Shown piece by piece: positions 16,130 through 25,496 of a stretch of 64,000 bases of DNA (position 1 is its first letter; every line of letters starts with the position of its first letter). The notes under the pieces are model-generated. The model was given only the letters and a program-made list of their open reading frames with translations. It was not told the DNA's origin and searched no databases. Where the stretch lies: the NCBI RefSeq assembly GCF_900104745.1, contig NZ_LT629732.1, positions 1,674,001 through 1,738,000 on the forward strand. The letters run 5' to 3'. Position numbers and translations under genes: made by a program. This stretch comes from Actinopolymorpha singaporensis (GTDB lineage Bacteria; Actinomycetota; Actinomycetes; Propionibacteriales; Actinopolymorphaceae).

Positions 16130-16495
16130 ATGACCGAGACCTCGCCGGATCCCCGGGACCGTGCCATCGCTCAGTTCCTCATGACGCTGTCCACTGCGGC
16201 GGCCGAGCTGGCCGCGGCGTTCACCGCCAGGCCGATGGAACAGCCGGACTTCAGGGACCGCCTGGTCGGTTCGATGCAGCGGCAGGTGGCCGCGCTCCTC
16301 GACGTCAACGGGGAGGAGGGAGTGTCTCCTCGTCAGATCACCGAGATGCTCGGCCGCACGGACGACGGCAACGTGCGCAACACCCTCAACCGGTTGCGCG
16401 AGCTCGGTGTCGCGGAGTTGGTGCCGGGTTCGTCGTGGCCGCAGATGTGGCGGCCCACGGCGCTCTACCGGAAGGACTCGCCCGAAGCCGAGTGA
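16130..16495 (+). CDS. Winged-helix DNA-binding regulator
   Basis: The 121-aa product starts [18 protein letters not shown]. An alpha-helical N-terminal half rich in Ala is followed by a winged helix-turn-helix: [41 protein letters not shown] (about residues 64-105). It resembles MarR/IclR-type 'read the promoter and separate two helices' folds but has no family-specific ligand site. It probably regulates itself or the SOD-NiCoT genes downstream. A piece of its 3' end (GCGCTCTACCGGAAGG, near 16449) is repeated near 16862, so a local duplication occurred here. The upstream frame is open but lacks a better start. Confidence 0.65.
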   Translation: MTETSPDPRDRAIAQFLMTLSTAAAELAAAFTARPMEQPDFRDRLVGSMQRQVAALLDVNGEEGVSPRQITEMLGRTDDGNVRNTLNRLRELGVAELVPGSSWPQMWRPTALYRKDSPEAE

Positions 16496-17088
16496 TTGCC
16501 GGTCGGAGCTCGGTGCAGATGACTGATGCGATCGATGGGCCCGCATCCGGTGGGGCGAGGTCGGCAGGCTTGATGGGCGTGCGGACTTGGGCGGAGAGGT
16601 TGGCACTCCCTTGTCTGCGGCGGCCGGTGCACTTGAAAAGCGCTACCGAGGGACCCCTCGCGGTCATTGGTTCGAATCCCATGCCCTCCGCCCTGATCTG
16701 GCACTTAGCCGTCCTGACCTGCGGAAACGTGGTTCTGGTACGCCTTTTCGATCATGCTCGGCGAGGCTCGGTGTGGCTTGCTCTGTCCGGCCAGATCTCG
16801 GCGTTTGCGGGCCATAGGCGGGCCAGGGTCGGGCGTCGTGTCCGTAGGCGTGTGGCGTCCCACCGCGCTCTACCGGAAGGCCTCAGATGGTCCCGGCGAC
16901 TAAGAGGGACGTCGCGTCGCTCGCTGGTCGAGCGGCGTTTCGGGTCCGGCGATGTAGCCGTTGCAGGTGCTTCCGCCACCTCATCCTGTCGCGGGTGCGA
17001 TAGCTTGGCTATTGCGAGAGAGTTGCAACTAGCCTCGGATGGCCTGCCTGGCGCTGGTGCCGGAGTGGGCCGGGATGAAGGAGTGCAC
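16496..17088. other. Spacer with duplicated gene end and tRNA-like remnant
   Basis: About 590 bases separate the wHTH gene from the SOD gene. They hold the tRNA-Ser-like remnant (16590-16692) and a duplicate of the wHTH gene's 3' end near 16849-16887. No protein gene is supported. A GAAGGAG ribosome-binding site lies just before the SOD start. Confidence 0.45.
16590..16692 (+). pseudogene. Degenerate tRNA-Ser-like sequence
   Basis: The ends GGCGGAG and CTCCGCC can pair. An anticodon-loop-like CTTGAAA, a long variable-arm-like hairpin (CGAGGGACCCCTCG) and a T-loop GGTTCGAATCC follow in tRNA-Ser order. The D-arm region is about 8 nt too long and the anticodon stem is imperfect, so it is probably a decayed tRNA-Ser(TGA). 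Confidence 0.35.
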
Positions 17089-17712
17089 GTGAGCGACTAC
17101 ACCCTTCCTGACCTGCCCTACGACTACAGCGCTCTGGAGCCGCACATCTCCGGGCAGATCATGGAGCTGCACCACTCCAAGCACCACCAGGCCTATGTGA
17201 CCGGCGCCAACACCGCACTGGAGCAGCTCGCCGACGCGCGGGACAAGGACGCGCTCACGCCGGTGAACCTGTACGAGAAGAACCTCGCGTTCAACCTGGC
17301 CGGGCATGTCAACCACTCGGTCTTCTGGCCCAACATGTCACCCGATGGTGGTGACCGGCCCGACGGTGAGCTCGCGGCCGCGATCGAGGAGTACTTCGGT
17401 TCGTTCGACGGCTTCCGCGCCCACTTCACCGCCAACGCCACCAACCTGCAGGGGTCGGGCTGGTCGATCCTGGCGTGGGACAGCCTCGGTCAGCGGCTGA
17501 TCATCGAGCAGCTGTATGACCACCAGGGCAACCTTGCACCCGGGTCGGTTCCGCTGCTGATGCTCGACATGTGGGAGCACGCCTACTACCTGCAGTACCG
17601 CAACACCAAGGCCGACTATGTGACCGCCTGGTGGAACATCGCCAACTGGGCCGACGTCACACAACGGTTCGAGGCCGCCCGCAGCCAGACACCGGGACTG
17701 ATCACCCGATGA
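17089..17712 (+). CDS. Fe/Mn superoxide dismutase
   Basis: The 207-aa cytosolic enzyme converts superoxide to H2O2 and O2. It starts at GTG 17089 with a GAAGGAG site 7-8 nt upstream, reading [20 protein letters not shown]. Metal ligands of the Fe/Mn family are present: His in [13 protein letters not shown] (near residue 27), His in [10 protein letters not shown] (near 80), and Asp and His in [12 protein letters not shown] (near 165-169). Length is typical. The next gene overlaps its stop by 4 nt. Its place upstream of a Ni/Co transporter recalls Streptomyces, where nickel controls the switch between Ni-SOD and this Fe-type enzyme; a link here is inference. Confidence 0.95.
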   Translation: MSDYTLPDLPYDYSALEPHISGQIMELHHSKHHQAYVTGANTALEQLADARDKDALTPVNLYEKNLAFNLAGHVNHSVFWPNMSPDGGDRPDGELAAAIEEYFGSFDGFRAHFTANATNLQGSGWSILAWDSLGQRLIIEQLYDHQGNLAPGSVPLLMLDMWEHAYYLQYRNTKADYVTAWWNIANWADVTQRFEAARSQTPGLITR

Positions 17713-18002
17713 CCGGCACCCCGGGACCGCGGGACCGTCCAGCCGGCAATCCTGACCTCGCCGGTCTCGTCGATGCCGCGCAGCGTGCCGCCGGGGTGTT
17801 GGCGGCCCGGCATCGCCACGATCCCGAAGGTGTCGCCGCGTTGATGAACACCTTCCCTAACGACCGGGCGCTGGCCGGCGGGTCACTTCTTCTCGCCGAG
17901 ATCGCCCTCGGGCTCTACCGGCAGCAGACAGGCCAGTCCATGGACGAGTGCGTGCACGAACTCGCCACCCAACTCGAGAACGCCGTCACCGGCCCTCCCT
18001 AG
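17709..18002 (+). CDS. Small hypothetical protein co-translated with SOD
   Basis: The 97-aa soluble protein starts at the ATG that overlaps the SOD stop (ATGA). It has an N-terminal Pro/Arg-rich stretch, then helical segments [19 protein letters not shown] and [19 protein letters not shown]. The end is [16 protein letters not shown]. No known domain is recognised. Overlap with the SOD gene argues for a shared transcript. Confidence 0.6.
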   Translation: MTGTPGPRDRPAGNPDLAGLVDAAQRAAGVLAARHRHDPEGVAALMNTFPNDRALAGGSLLLAEIALGLYRQQTGQSMDECVHELATQLENAVTGPP

Positions 18003-18062
18003 CCGGCGACCTGGGACCTGACCGCTCCTGTCCACTTCAACGCTCGCTCCAACCGAGGATTC

Positions 18063-19190
18063 ATGGCCACTCAGACGCAAACGACGGACGCTTCGGCCCG
18101 ACCTGGCCTTCGGAAGGCCTTCACCCCTGGTGAGTGGGGGTCGCTCGGCGGGATGGCCGGCTTCATCCTGCTCCTGCACGTCCTCGGGTGGGGGGTGCTG
18201 CTCCTGGCGGTGGCGCCCCGGGAGTACCACCTGGGCGGCGCCGGAGTGCTCGGTGCCGGGGTGGGGCTGACCGCATACCTGCTTGGTGTGCGGCATGCGT
18301 TCGATGCCGACCACATCGCCTGCATCGACAACACCACCCGCAAGCTCGTCGGGGAGGGCAAGCGCTCGGTGAGTGCTGGGTTCTGGTTCTCCCTGGGCCA
18401 TTCCTCGGTGGTGTTCGGTGCGAGCCTGTTGCTGTCGGTCGGGATCCGGTCGGTCGCCGGCGTGGTCCAAAACGACCAGTCCCAGGTCGGGCAGACACTC
18501 GGGCTGATCGGCACCATCGTCGCCGGCGCGTTCCTGTTGTTGATCGGCCTGATGAACCTGGTCGCGGTCGTCGGCATCGCCAAGGTGTTCCGCGGCATGC
18601 GTGCCGGACAGTTCGACGAGGCCGAGCTGGAGCGGCACCTGCACAACCGCGGCTTCCTCGCCCGGTTCCTCGGACGAGTCACCAAGCGGGTGTCCCAGCC
18701 CTGGCACCTGTATCCGGTGGGACTGCTCATGGGGCTCGGCTTCGACACCGCCACCCAGGTCGCCCTCCTGGTCCTCGCCGCCGGCTCCGCCGCCTTCGTG
18801 CTTCCCTGGTACGCCATCCTCGTGTTGCCGGTGCTGTTCGCCGCCGGCATGAGCCTGTTCGACACCGCGGACGGGGTGTTCATGTCCCGCGCCTACGGCT
18901 GGGCGTTTCTCAAACCGATCCGCAAGGTCTTCTACAACCTGACCGTCACCGTCTTGTCGGTCACCGTGGCACTGGTCATCGGTGCCCTGGTGCTGATCGG
19001 TCTCCTCGTGGACCGGCTGCACATCAAGACCGAGCCGCTGGCATGGCTGGCGTCCTTGGACCTGGAGTACGTGGGCTTCGGCATCGTCGGACTGTTCGTG
19101 CTCACCTGGGCCGCAGCCCTGACCGTCTGGAAGGTCGGCCGCATCGAACAACGATGGTCCGCCCGCACCCAGCCCAGTGAAAGCACGTGA
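18063..19190 (+). CDS. NiCoT-family nickel/cobalt permease
   Basis: The 375-aa membrane protein has about eight helices. The family signature RHAFDADHIACIDNTTRK lies at about residues 77-94, with the metal-binding His and Asp residues of helix II. The loop motif FSLGHSSVVF follows (about 108-117), and late helices end near LTWAAALTVW. NiCoT permeases import Ni2+ or Co2+ using the membrane potential. The gene follows the SOD and small hypothetical genes on the same strand after 60 nt, probably one transcript. A nickel-responsive control is plausible but no operator was identified. Confidence 0.93.
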   Translation: MATQTQTTDASARPGLRKAFTPGEWGSLGGMAGFILLLHVLGWGVLLLAVAPREYHLGGAGVLGAGVGLTAYLLGVRHAFDADHIACIDNTTRKLVGEGKRSVSAGFWFSLGHSSVVFGASLLLSVGIRSVAGVVQNDQSQVGQTLGLIGTIVAGAFLLLIGLMNLVAVVGIAKVFRGMRAGQFDEAELERHLHNRGFLARFLGRVTKRVSQPWHLYPVGLLMGLGFDTATQVALLVLAAGSAAFVLPWYAILVLPVLFAAGMSLFDTADGVFMSRAYGWAFLKPIRKVFYNLTVTVLSVTVALVIGALVLIGLLVDRLHIKTEPLAWLASLDLEYVGFGIVGLFVLTWAAALTVWKVGRIEQRWSARTQPSEST

Positions 19191-19671
19191 CCACCGCGCC
19201 GAGGCGGCGGCAACATCCGCGCCACAGGGCCGGAGGGTTTGGCCGGTGGCCTGGGTTGGTCCGGGAGAGTGGCGGCCCGTAGCCTCGTCCGGCGCGGTGG
19301 GCAGCTTGGCTGCCCGCCCGTAACCGCCCACCGTGGGCCGCCGCTCTTAGGGTCCCGGACCAAGCGAGGTGGCTAAAGCCTCCGGCCCGGCACCACCTAC
19401 GACGTACTGTCTCCCGCGGAGCGGGAGTTGATGAGGGTCGCCAGTTCTTCTGGCGGCCCTCTTGTCGCGCCCAGCCGCGCCGGCCGACCGGGCGCCGAAG
19501 GCGCGGAGGGAGAGCCGGCGCCGTCAGGCGGGCGCGCGGCGGCCGGTGGCCGCCTTGAAGACGTAGGGAAAGTTGTCACCATTTGATCAACTAAGCGCAT
19601 AAGACCCGAGTGCTCGCGCTATGCTCTTGGGTCACAACTGCAAACCACCCAGACCGGCATTGGGGGCACAA
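19191..19671. other. Intergenic region with two hairpins
   Basis: No gene is seen. CTCCCGC-GGA-GCGGGAG forms a 7-bp stem near 19411-19427. AGGGTCGCCAG and CTGGCGGCCCT (19434-19460) form a longer stem with a 5-nt loop, so transcription from the NiCoT gene may stop here. Base composition falls sharply toward AT to the right of 19560. Confidence 0.45.
19434..19460 (+). terminator. Possible intrinsic terminator after the NiCoT gene
   Basis: An 11-bp stem with one G-T pair and the loop TTCTT lies 240 nt past the NiCoT stop. The trailing sequence (CTTGTC) has only a weak T-run, so termination is a guess. Confidence 0.3.
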
Positions 19672-22539
19672 GTGGTCGTCACTGGATGGGAAGCTCCACT
19701 AGCACGGGCTGTCGCCGGCGGAGTAAGTAAGGTCGTCGGGACCGCTGTGCTGAGGGGGGTCAAGAGCCGCCGGCTTAAGAAGTATCTAGAAGAGACAGAT
19801 ATTACTCAACCAGATCTCCCTGTCGACCTTTCTGACGCCCTTGTGCCTCAGGTGAACCAGTTTGTTTCATCACCTGAGCTTGAGAATTTAGCGTTATCGA
19901 TTGCTTCGATCTTGCTTTTGGATCCAGCCGCCAAGGCCTCTGGTGAGCGCTTCCGGGATCTGCGGGAAGGGTTTCGCTGGACATGTCGTCTAACATTTAT
20001 CGGGCGTCCGGATGAAATAAATCGTCTTGGTGAAGCTCTATTCGATAGGGTATACGAGGCCGTAACTCGTTCGATCGCGGTTGGCCAGGCGGTCTCTACC
20101 CCCCACGCATCAATTGCCGCACAGGCGGCAGTTATGAAGGCAGCGAGCAGTGCTGCCGCAGCCTCTGTACGCAACACCAAATTACTCTCGCGCATCGAAA
20201 AACTGGACGAAATTCTTTCTTTTGAGAAGTCGTTGCGTACGCAGATAGCAAGTCTTCATAATGGAATCCGCGTACCTCATACAGACACGACGAAGAAAGT
20301 TTCGTACAGTAAGCTGTTTGTTCAGCCAACGCTACGACGCATTGAAGAAGACGAGGCTGAAAACGAACGTGATGTGAACGTCAACGTGCTCTTACTATCT
20401 ACCCTCCGCCTTATTATTCTGGGTGACCCCGGTGGGGGAAAGTCGACAACGAGCTTGAAATTGACATACGACGTCGCATCAGGTCGCCGCTCGCCTCTTT
20501 CGGCCACAGTGCCCTTCCTGGTGGTCCTGCGCGACTACGCGAAGGAATACTCGAAGTCGAGGATGCCTCTGATCGAGTACCTGGCCCAATTGTGTCGGAC
20601 TCCATATTCCGTTGAACCGCCCGAGGATGCCATTGAATACCTACTCCTTAATGGCAGAGCATTGGTTGTCTTCGATGGTCTCGATGAACTACTTGATGTT
20701 GCAGATCGACGGCAAATCGTTGAAATTGTCGAGGGATTCTGCTATCGGTACCCGACGACGCCCGTCCTCGTGACGTCGAGGCGAGTTGGGTACGAAGAGG
20801 CTCCTCTTGATAAGGACCTGTTCACTGTCGCTCAACTGCAGGAATTTGATGATGACCAAGTGGAAACCTACGCCCGCAAATGGTTTAGCTTGGACGGATC
20901 GATACCGAAGCCGCATCGTGAAGAGCGAGCTACATCTTTCCTGCGCGAAAGCGAGCTAGTCAAGGATCTTCGCGTTAATCCATTAATGCTTTCTTTGATG
21001 TGCAGCATCTACGCGTCAGAGAACTACATCCCGACGAATAGGCCAGAGGTCTACGAAAAGTGCGCGTTAGTGCTCTTTGACCGCTGGGACCGCCATCGTG
21101 GAATCGTTGCGCCATTGTCGTTTGATGCACATGTTCAATCCGCTATGCGTGCACTAGCTCTGTGGTTGTACTCCAAGCAAGAGAAGCAGGGTGGAATACC
21201 GCGTAAAGAGATCATTAGTTTTATGAAGGAATATCTTCTCAAAAAGCGCTTCGATAATGAAGAGGATGCTGAGAACGCGGCGACTGAATTTGTTGATTTC
21301 TGCAAAGGTAGAGCATGGGTGCTGACGGACGTCGGCGCCGACCTGTACTGGTTCACTCATCGTACATTCCTCGAGTATTTCGCGGCCAGCCAACTCGTTA
21401 GGCAGCATCCTAGCGCCCGAGATCTCTTCGCTGAGCTCCAAGACACAATATTCCGAACTCAGTCGGACGTTGTGTGTCAACTCGCCGTGCAGATCCTCGG
21501 CAGGACGGTTGAAGATGGGGCCGACGACTTCTTGGAACTGGCAGTCGACGCCTCTCACTCGGCGTCGGAAGAGCATCGCGTAAGCGCACTCTCGTTCGCG
21601 TCACGGTCTTTACGGTTTGTAGTGCCTCGCTCTGGGGTTGTTCGCAAGATAGTGGAGGCTTCCTTTGACATCTATGTCACTTCGCGTCCAGCCCTAGGGA
21701 CATCCCGTGTCTTCAGGGGGATTGCAAACTCAGAGTCAATTCCAGTACGCAACTTACTTGGGGCGTCACGCGAGAATATTCCGCTGATATCAAAGTATTT
21801 ACAAGAGAGAGCTGATGCAAGGTTGTCGACTGCGCTGGACGAACGCTGCCTGGCGCTAATGCTTTTAACGCCCTCCTTCTACGACGATTTCGGTTATTGG
21901 ACCGAATGGGCAGTCGATAACTGGGAGAGGATGGATAGCGTCATACAAAGGGCGCAAGTGCAATACTGGTGGATCGCGCTTGAGAAGGCTCAACGGACTG
22001 GCGATTTCAAAAGTTTGGTGACGCAACATGGTGTTGGAAGTCTATTCCAAAGTGTGGTCATAAATGAACTACCTCGGATACCGTTAGCTGCGGAAAGATT
22101 TATATTCCCACAATCTCACAAGCAGGATCTTGTCGCGAATCTGGCGGCGCTTGATCATTTTCTGACCACTAACGCCGCGCCGTGGTGCTACGAGGATGAT
22201 ATGCCTTGGCCCTTAAGCGCTTTTGTCTCTGATGAACTGCGGGTGATAGACCAGGTGTCGGAAAGAGAAGGTCGTTCCGTTTTGGTTAAGCTTGCCTTGC
22301 CCTTCATGGAGCTTCCTATCAAGATGAACCCGGACTCGCTTTTTCGAGGGGACTTCATTGGTGGAACCGACCACCCCTTACTGCATCTAGCACGGGGGAG
22401 GGTAAAGAAAAGCGAGTCCCAGAAGGTCAACGAGCTGATTCGCTCGCTCGACGTCAGTGCAGACACTGCAGATCTTCTCCGGGACTGGGCAAGGAATCGT
22501 GTGAGCCTGGTTGGGCCATCTAGGAGGGCTAGGAGCTAA
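19672..22539 (+). CDS. NACHT-domain STAND NTPase (candidate bacterial NLR-like defence protein)
   Basis: The about 955-aa product is chosen from GTG 19672, which has GGGGG about 7 nt upstream; an ATG at 19621 lacks such a site. The N-terminal about 115 residues are helical (APLARAVAGGVSKVVGTAVLRG), like the helical adaptor of bacterial NACHT proteins. A central NACHT core has Walker A GDPGGGKST (about 251-259), Walker B LVVFDGLDELLD (331-342) and a LVTSRR sensor segment. A helical region and a long repeat-poor C-terminal half follow, likely the ligand-sensing part. Many bacterial NACHT proteins protect against phage. Base composition is clearly more AT-rich than the AICE backbone, suggesting separate acquisition. 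No effector domain is recognised at either end. Confidence 0.85.
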   Translation: MVVTGWEAPLARAVAGGVSKVVGTAVLRGVKSRRLKKYLEETDITQPDLPVDLSDALVPQVNQFVSSPELENLALSIASILLLDPAAKASGERFRDLREGFRWTCRLTFIGRPDEINRLGEALFDRVYEAVTRSIAVGQAVSTPHASIAAQAAVMKAASSAAAASVRNTKLLSRIEKLDEILSFEKSLRTQIASLHNGIRVPHTDTTKKVSYSKLFVQPTLRRIEEDEAENERDVNVNVLLLSTLRLIILGDPGGGKSTTSLKLTYDVASGRRSPLSATVPFLVVLRDYAKEYSKSRMPLIEYLAQLCRTPYSVEPPEDAIEYLLLNGRALVVFDGLDELLDVADRRQIVEIVEGFCYRYPTTPVLVTSRRVGYEEAPLDKDLFTVAQLQEFDDDQVETYARKWFSLDGSIPKPHREERATSFLRESELVKDLRVNPLMLSLMCSIYASENYIPTNRPEVYEKCALVLFDRWDRHRGIVAPLSFDAHVQSAMRALALWLYSKQEKQGGIPRKEIISFMKEYLLKKRFDNEEDAENAATEFVDFCKGRAWVLTDVGADLYWFTHRTFLEYFAASQLVRQHPSARDLFAELQDTIFRTQSDVVCQLAVQILGRTVEDGADDFLELAVDASHSASEEHRVSALSFASRSLRFVVPRSGVVRKIVEASFDIYVTSRPALGTSRVFRGIANSESIPVRNLLGASRENIPLISKYLQERADARLSTALDERCLALMLLTPSFYDDFGYWTEWAVDNWERMDSVIQRAQVQYWWIALEKAQRTGDFKSLVTQHGVGSLFQSVVINELPRIPLAAERFIFPQSHKQDLVANLAALDHFLTTNAAPWCYEDDMPWPLSAFVSDELRVIDQVSEREGRSVLVKLALPFMELPIKMNPDSLFRGDFIGGTDHPLLHLARGRVKKSESQKVNELIRSLDVSADTADLLRDWARNRVSLVGPSRRARS

Positions 22540-22735
22540 GGTGGCGTAGGGGCGATGGGGCTCGAGGGTCCTTGCCTTTGGTCCGAGCCATCGCCAGCGC
22601 TTCGATGCCGAACTAAGTGGCGCAGGACGAGACAGAACGCATCGCTGGCTTCCGATGCCTGCCGTGCGTGCCTGGGCGTCGGTGAGCCGGGGCAGGCCCG
22701 GCCTAATGGAGTCCGCCGGTGTCGGAGGCGTACCG

Positions 22736-23842
22736 ATGGCGGACATAGAAGAGCTCGAGTGGACCGGGCAGAGGGTGACAGAGCCAGTGACTGTGAACGT
22801 GTGGTGGACCTCGGACGCGGCTGAGATCTACTTCATGGAAACCACTGACCGACGAGACATCGGTGTGGACCTACGCGCGCCGAAGTCGGATGACACTGGA
22901 CGGACACACCACGCGTATGCCCTTGTGCCCCACGTACAACCTGGCAACGTGGTGTTCCACTACCAACAGCCGTCGGGAATAGTCGCTTGGTCTCGAGTTG
23001 TTGGTGTGCCCTTCGAAGATGAGCTGGTGTGGGGTGCACGTGGACGCGTTGCGCAACGTGCCGGTGTCAAGCCATATCGACGGCCCGGATGGTGTGCACC
23101 GCTGGAGGGACCGTTCATGCTCCCCGCGCCGGTAACCCTGTCAAGGTTGCGCGCGCACGAAGTGAGGATTCGGGCAGCTATTGAGTCCACCGAGCGCGAT
23201 ATCACCGGCACGATTTATCGGCCTTTCCAGATTTCTGACAAGCAGCCGCTACGCGCAACACAGCACTATCTAACGAAGCTTCCCCTTGCCGTGGTGCTGG
23301 AGGTCCCGGAACTCCTCGCCGCTGCTGATCAGGCCGGCAATGGGGCTGCTGCTGCCATGTCATCGCCTTCTTTAGTCCCCGAAGCGCCACACGAAGGAGA
23401 AGTGCTCGGACAGTCCTACGTTGCTGCCGCCGAGCACGTCTCGACCGCTGAGAGAGATCCATTCAAAATTGATCCCTCTGTGATCGATCGCGGTGTCCAG
23501 GGTCATGCGATGACCCAGAACGCTCTAGCCACGGTGCTACGGCGGCGAGGACTTGAACCGCGCAGCCCCCAAGGGCGTGAACCGCAGTATGACTTGGCCT
23601 GGATTTACGGTGATCAGGTTAACGTCGTCGAGGTCAAGAGTCTGACCGTGGGTAACGAAGAGCGTCAGTTGAGGCTGGGGCTCGGTCAGGTGCTCCGCTA
23701 CCGGCAGGTACTGAGCAACGGTCCCGAGTCTGTACGAGCGGTCTTGGCAGTGGAACGGGCTCCTAGCGATTTGAGCTGGCGAGACCTCTGCTCGAACCTG
23801 GACGTTCTGCTTTGCTGGCCGCCTGACTTCGAAGGTCTGTGA
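22736..23842 (+). CDS. Candidate modification-dependent nuclease with PD-(D/E)XK domain
   Basis: The 368-aa protein starts at ATG 22736 (GGAGG upstream). The N-terminal half has the layout of a PUA/EVE-like reader: YALVPHVQPGNVVFHYQQPSG near residues 60-82, IVAWSRVVG, and a late PFQISDKQPLRATQHYLTKLP. The C-terminal about 115 residues form a PD-(D/E)XK-type nuclease domain: Asp in YDLAW (about 285) and VVEVKS with Glu and Lys (about 298-302), followed by RQLRLGLGQVLRY. The same C-terminal domain occurs in the gene at 61730-62974. I infer an enzyme that reads modified DNA or RNA and cuts it. It follows the NACHT gene on the same strand after about 200 nt. The reader assignment is tentative. 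Confidence 0.65.
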   Translation: MADIEELEWTGQRVTEPVTVNVWWTSDAAEIYFMETTDRRDIGVDLRAPKSDDTGRTHHAYALVPHVQPGNVVFHYQQPSGIVAWSRVVGVPFEDELVWGARGRVAQRAGVKPYRRPGWCAPLEGPFMLPAPVTLSRLRAHEVRIRAAIESTERDITGTIYRPFQISDKQPLRATQHYLTKLPLAVVLEVPELLAAADQAGNGAAAAMSSPSLVPEAPHEGEVLGQSYVAAAEHVSTAERDPFKIDPSVIDRGVQGHAMTQNALATVLRRRGLEPRSPQGREPQYDLAWIYGDQVNVVEVKSLTVGNEERQLRLGLGQVLRYRQVLSNGPESVRAVLAVERAPSDLSWRDLCSNLDVLLCWPPDFEGL

Positions 23843-24014
23843 ACTATGGTCAAGACTGGGGCGATAACGCACCCCTTGGCGAATGCTCCTTCAGCGGAGT
23901 GTCCGGCCCGCGTGCCGCGACGCGGAAGGTCCTACGCCACCAGAACGGGCTTGTATCCAATTCGGACCTGAGTACTTGCGACGGGAGCGATGTGCACCTG
24001 GCACCTCTGTCAGC

Positions 24015-24134
24015 CTACACATTCACGCCGAGTCGCTGCAGCAGACGCTTTAACACATTTCGGCCTGTAACTGCCTGCTGACGGTCGAGCTCGCGCACTA
24101 GCTGCGGGGTGTATGGCTCCCATACCTCTGGAGG
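24015..24134 (-). pseudogene. 3' fragment of an unknown minus-strand gene
   Basis: On the minus strand the frame ending at 24015 reads PPEVWEPYTPQLVRELDRQQ and ends KRLLQRLGVNV. Its upstream part is replaced by IS481-like sequence, so it is probably the end of a gene interrupted by that insertion. The family is not recognised. Confidence 0.3.
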
Positions 24135-24164
24135 GGCTGTACGAACCCATAGGCCAGCGCCCAC

Positions 24165-25213
24165 ATGACCGCCGCCCAAGCCGCGGTCGACGCCTGGCGC
24201 CGGGAGTACAACCATGTCCGGCCGCACCAGTCGCTGGGCATGACCACCCCGGCGCAACGGTTCGTCGCGGTGCCGACTGAGGAGCGGGCCCGGGTACCGC
24301 TGTGGATTCCGGCCGAGCTCACCGTCCACCGTGGACTCTCGTCCACTGGCACAGCCGAGAACACCAAGCCGCACCGCCCACCGTCACGGACTCGGCTGAC
24401 ATGGCCGCGATGGCGACGTTCGGGGTGCAGGTCGAAGCAGCACGGGTGGACCTGTCCGCACCCGAGGCGCGAGAAGCGATCGAGGTCGACCGGGTGGTGC
24501 CGGCCAGTGGGAATCTCATGGTCGGTCCGCAGCAGTTCTGGCTCGGGCGACCTCGGGCTGGGTCGGTGGTGCGGTTGTGGATCAGCACCAGGACCGTGCA
24601 CGTCAGCGTGGACGGCCAGCTGCACAAGACGCTGCCGTCGCGGTTCACCAGCGTTGACCTGGCCCGCCTGCGTGCCCACGGTGCACAAGCGGCAGGGCCG
24701 CCGCCGGCGCGTAGTGCTGCCGGACCGGGCACGACTGCGACGGTCGAGGTGCAGCGGCTGGTGAACGGCTGTGGTCTGGCCACCCTCGGCGGACACCAAC
24801 TCCCGGTCGGGACACCGCTGGCCGGTCGGCAGGTCACCCTGCGGGTCGAAGAGCACCTGGTCCATGTCCTCACCGACGGACAGGTCTGGAAGACCATCCC
24901 GCACACCGTCCCGCCGGCCAAACGCGTCCGGCTGCGTGGGACACAGATGCCCGCCCCGATCCCGGCCCCGAACCAGGCACCGATCCGGGTCCAGCGCCGG
25001 GTGTCGGCCCGCGGGGGGATCCAGGTCATCGGCCAGCGCGTCCAGGTGGGCTTCGCCCACCGGCACACCATCGTCACCGTCGAGGTCGACGACACGATGC
25101 TGCGCCTGCTCGACGAACACGACACGCTGATCAAGATCGTGCCCCGCACCAGCCGCAAGGAGGTCACCCGCTACAAGGCCTACACCGCCCAGGAACGGGC
25201 ACAGCAGGCCTAG
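24165..25213 (+). pseudogene. IS481-type transposase remnant, C-terminal part
   Basis: One frame begins with AVDAWRREYNHVRPHQSLGM, the end of the DDE domain of IS481-family transposases (the 'YN-x-x-R-P-H-Q-S-L' motif). A second frame from about 24400 runs to 25213. It ends with RGGIQVIGQRVQVGFAHRHT and VPRTSRKEVTRYKAY, the C-terminal extension of the same family. A frameshift near 24310-24400 separates the pieces and the N-terminal half is absent. It is a dead copy. Confidence 0.75.
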
Positions 25214-25272
25214 AACCCGTTACCCCTCAACTGAAGCCGAAGCGTCACCCATCATCTGGCACTAGGCAGGTC

Positions 25273-25455
25273 GTGGAAGCTGAGCGGTACGGGGTGACCC
25301 GTCAGAGCGTGCATGCGTGGCTGCGCCGGTACCGGGAGGAGAGGCCGTCTGGTCTGGTGGACCGTAGTCACAGGGTTCATCAGCATCCGTGGCGGATTTC
25401 TGCGGGTGTGGAGGCGGCGATTTGTAAGAGTCCGAGGACGAAGCCGGATCGCTGA
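25273..25455 (+). pseudogene. IS481-type transposase remnant, N-terminal helix-turn-helix part
   Basis: The 60-aa frame reads EAERYGVTRQSVHAWLRRYR, then GLVDRSHRVHQHPWRISAGVE. This is the N-terminal helix-turn-helix of IS481-like transposases. It stops before the catalytic domain. It lies downstream of the C-terminal piece, so the two parts are in reversed order, as expected after deletion between two tandem copies. Confidence 0.65.
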
Positions 25456-25496
25456 CCAAAGCCGAGGACGCGAGGTAGCAGCCAACCCCTCTGGCT

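Noticed and set aside
16590-16692. Functional tRNA-Ser
   Set aside because: The D-arm region is too long and the anticodon stem imperfect; kept only as a remnant.
17883-19331. 482-codon minus-strand open frame over the NiCoT gene
   Set aside because: Antisense of a clear NiCoT permease; His/Gln/Glu-rich low-complexity product without domains.
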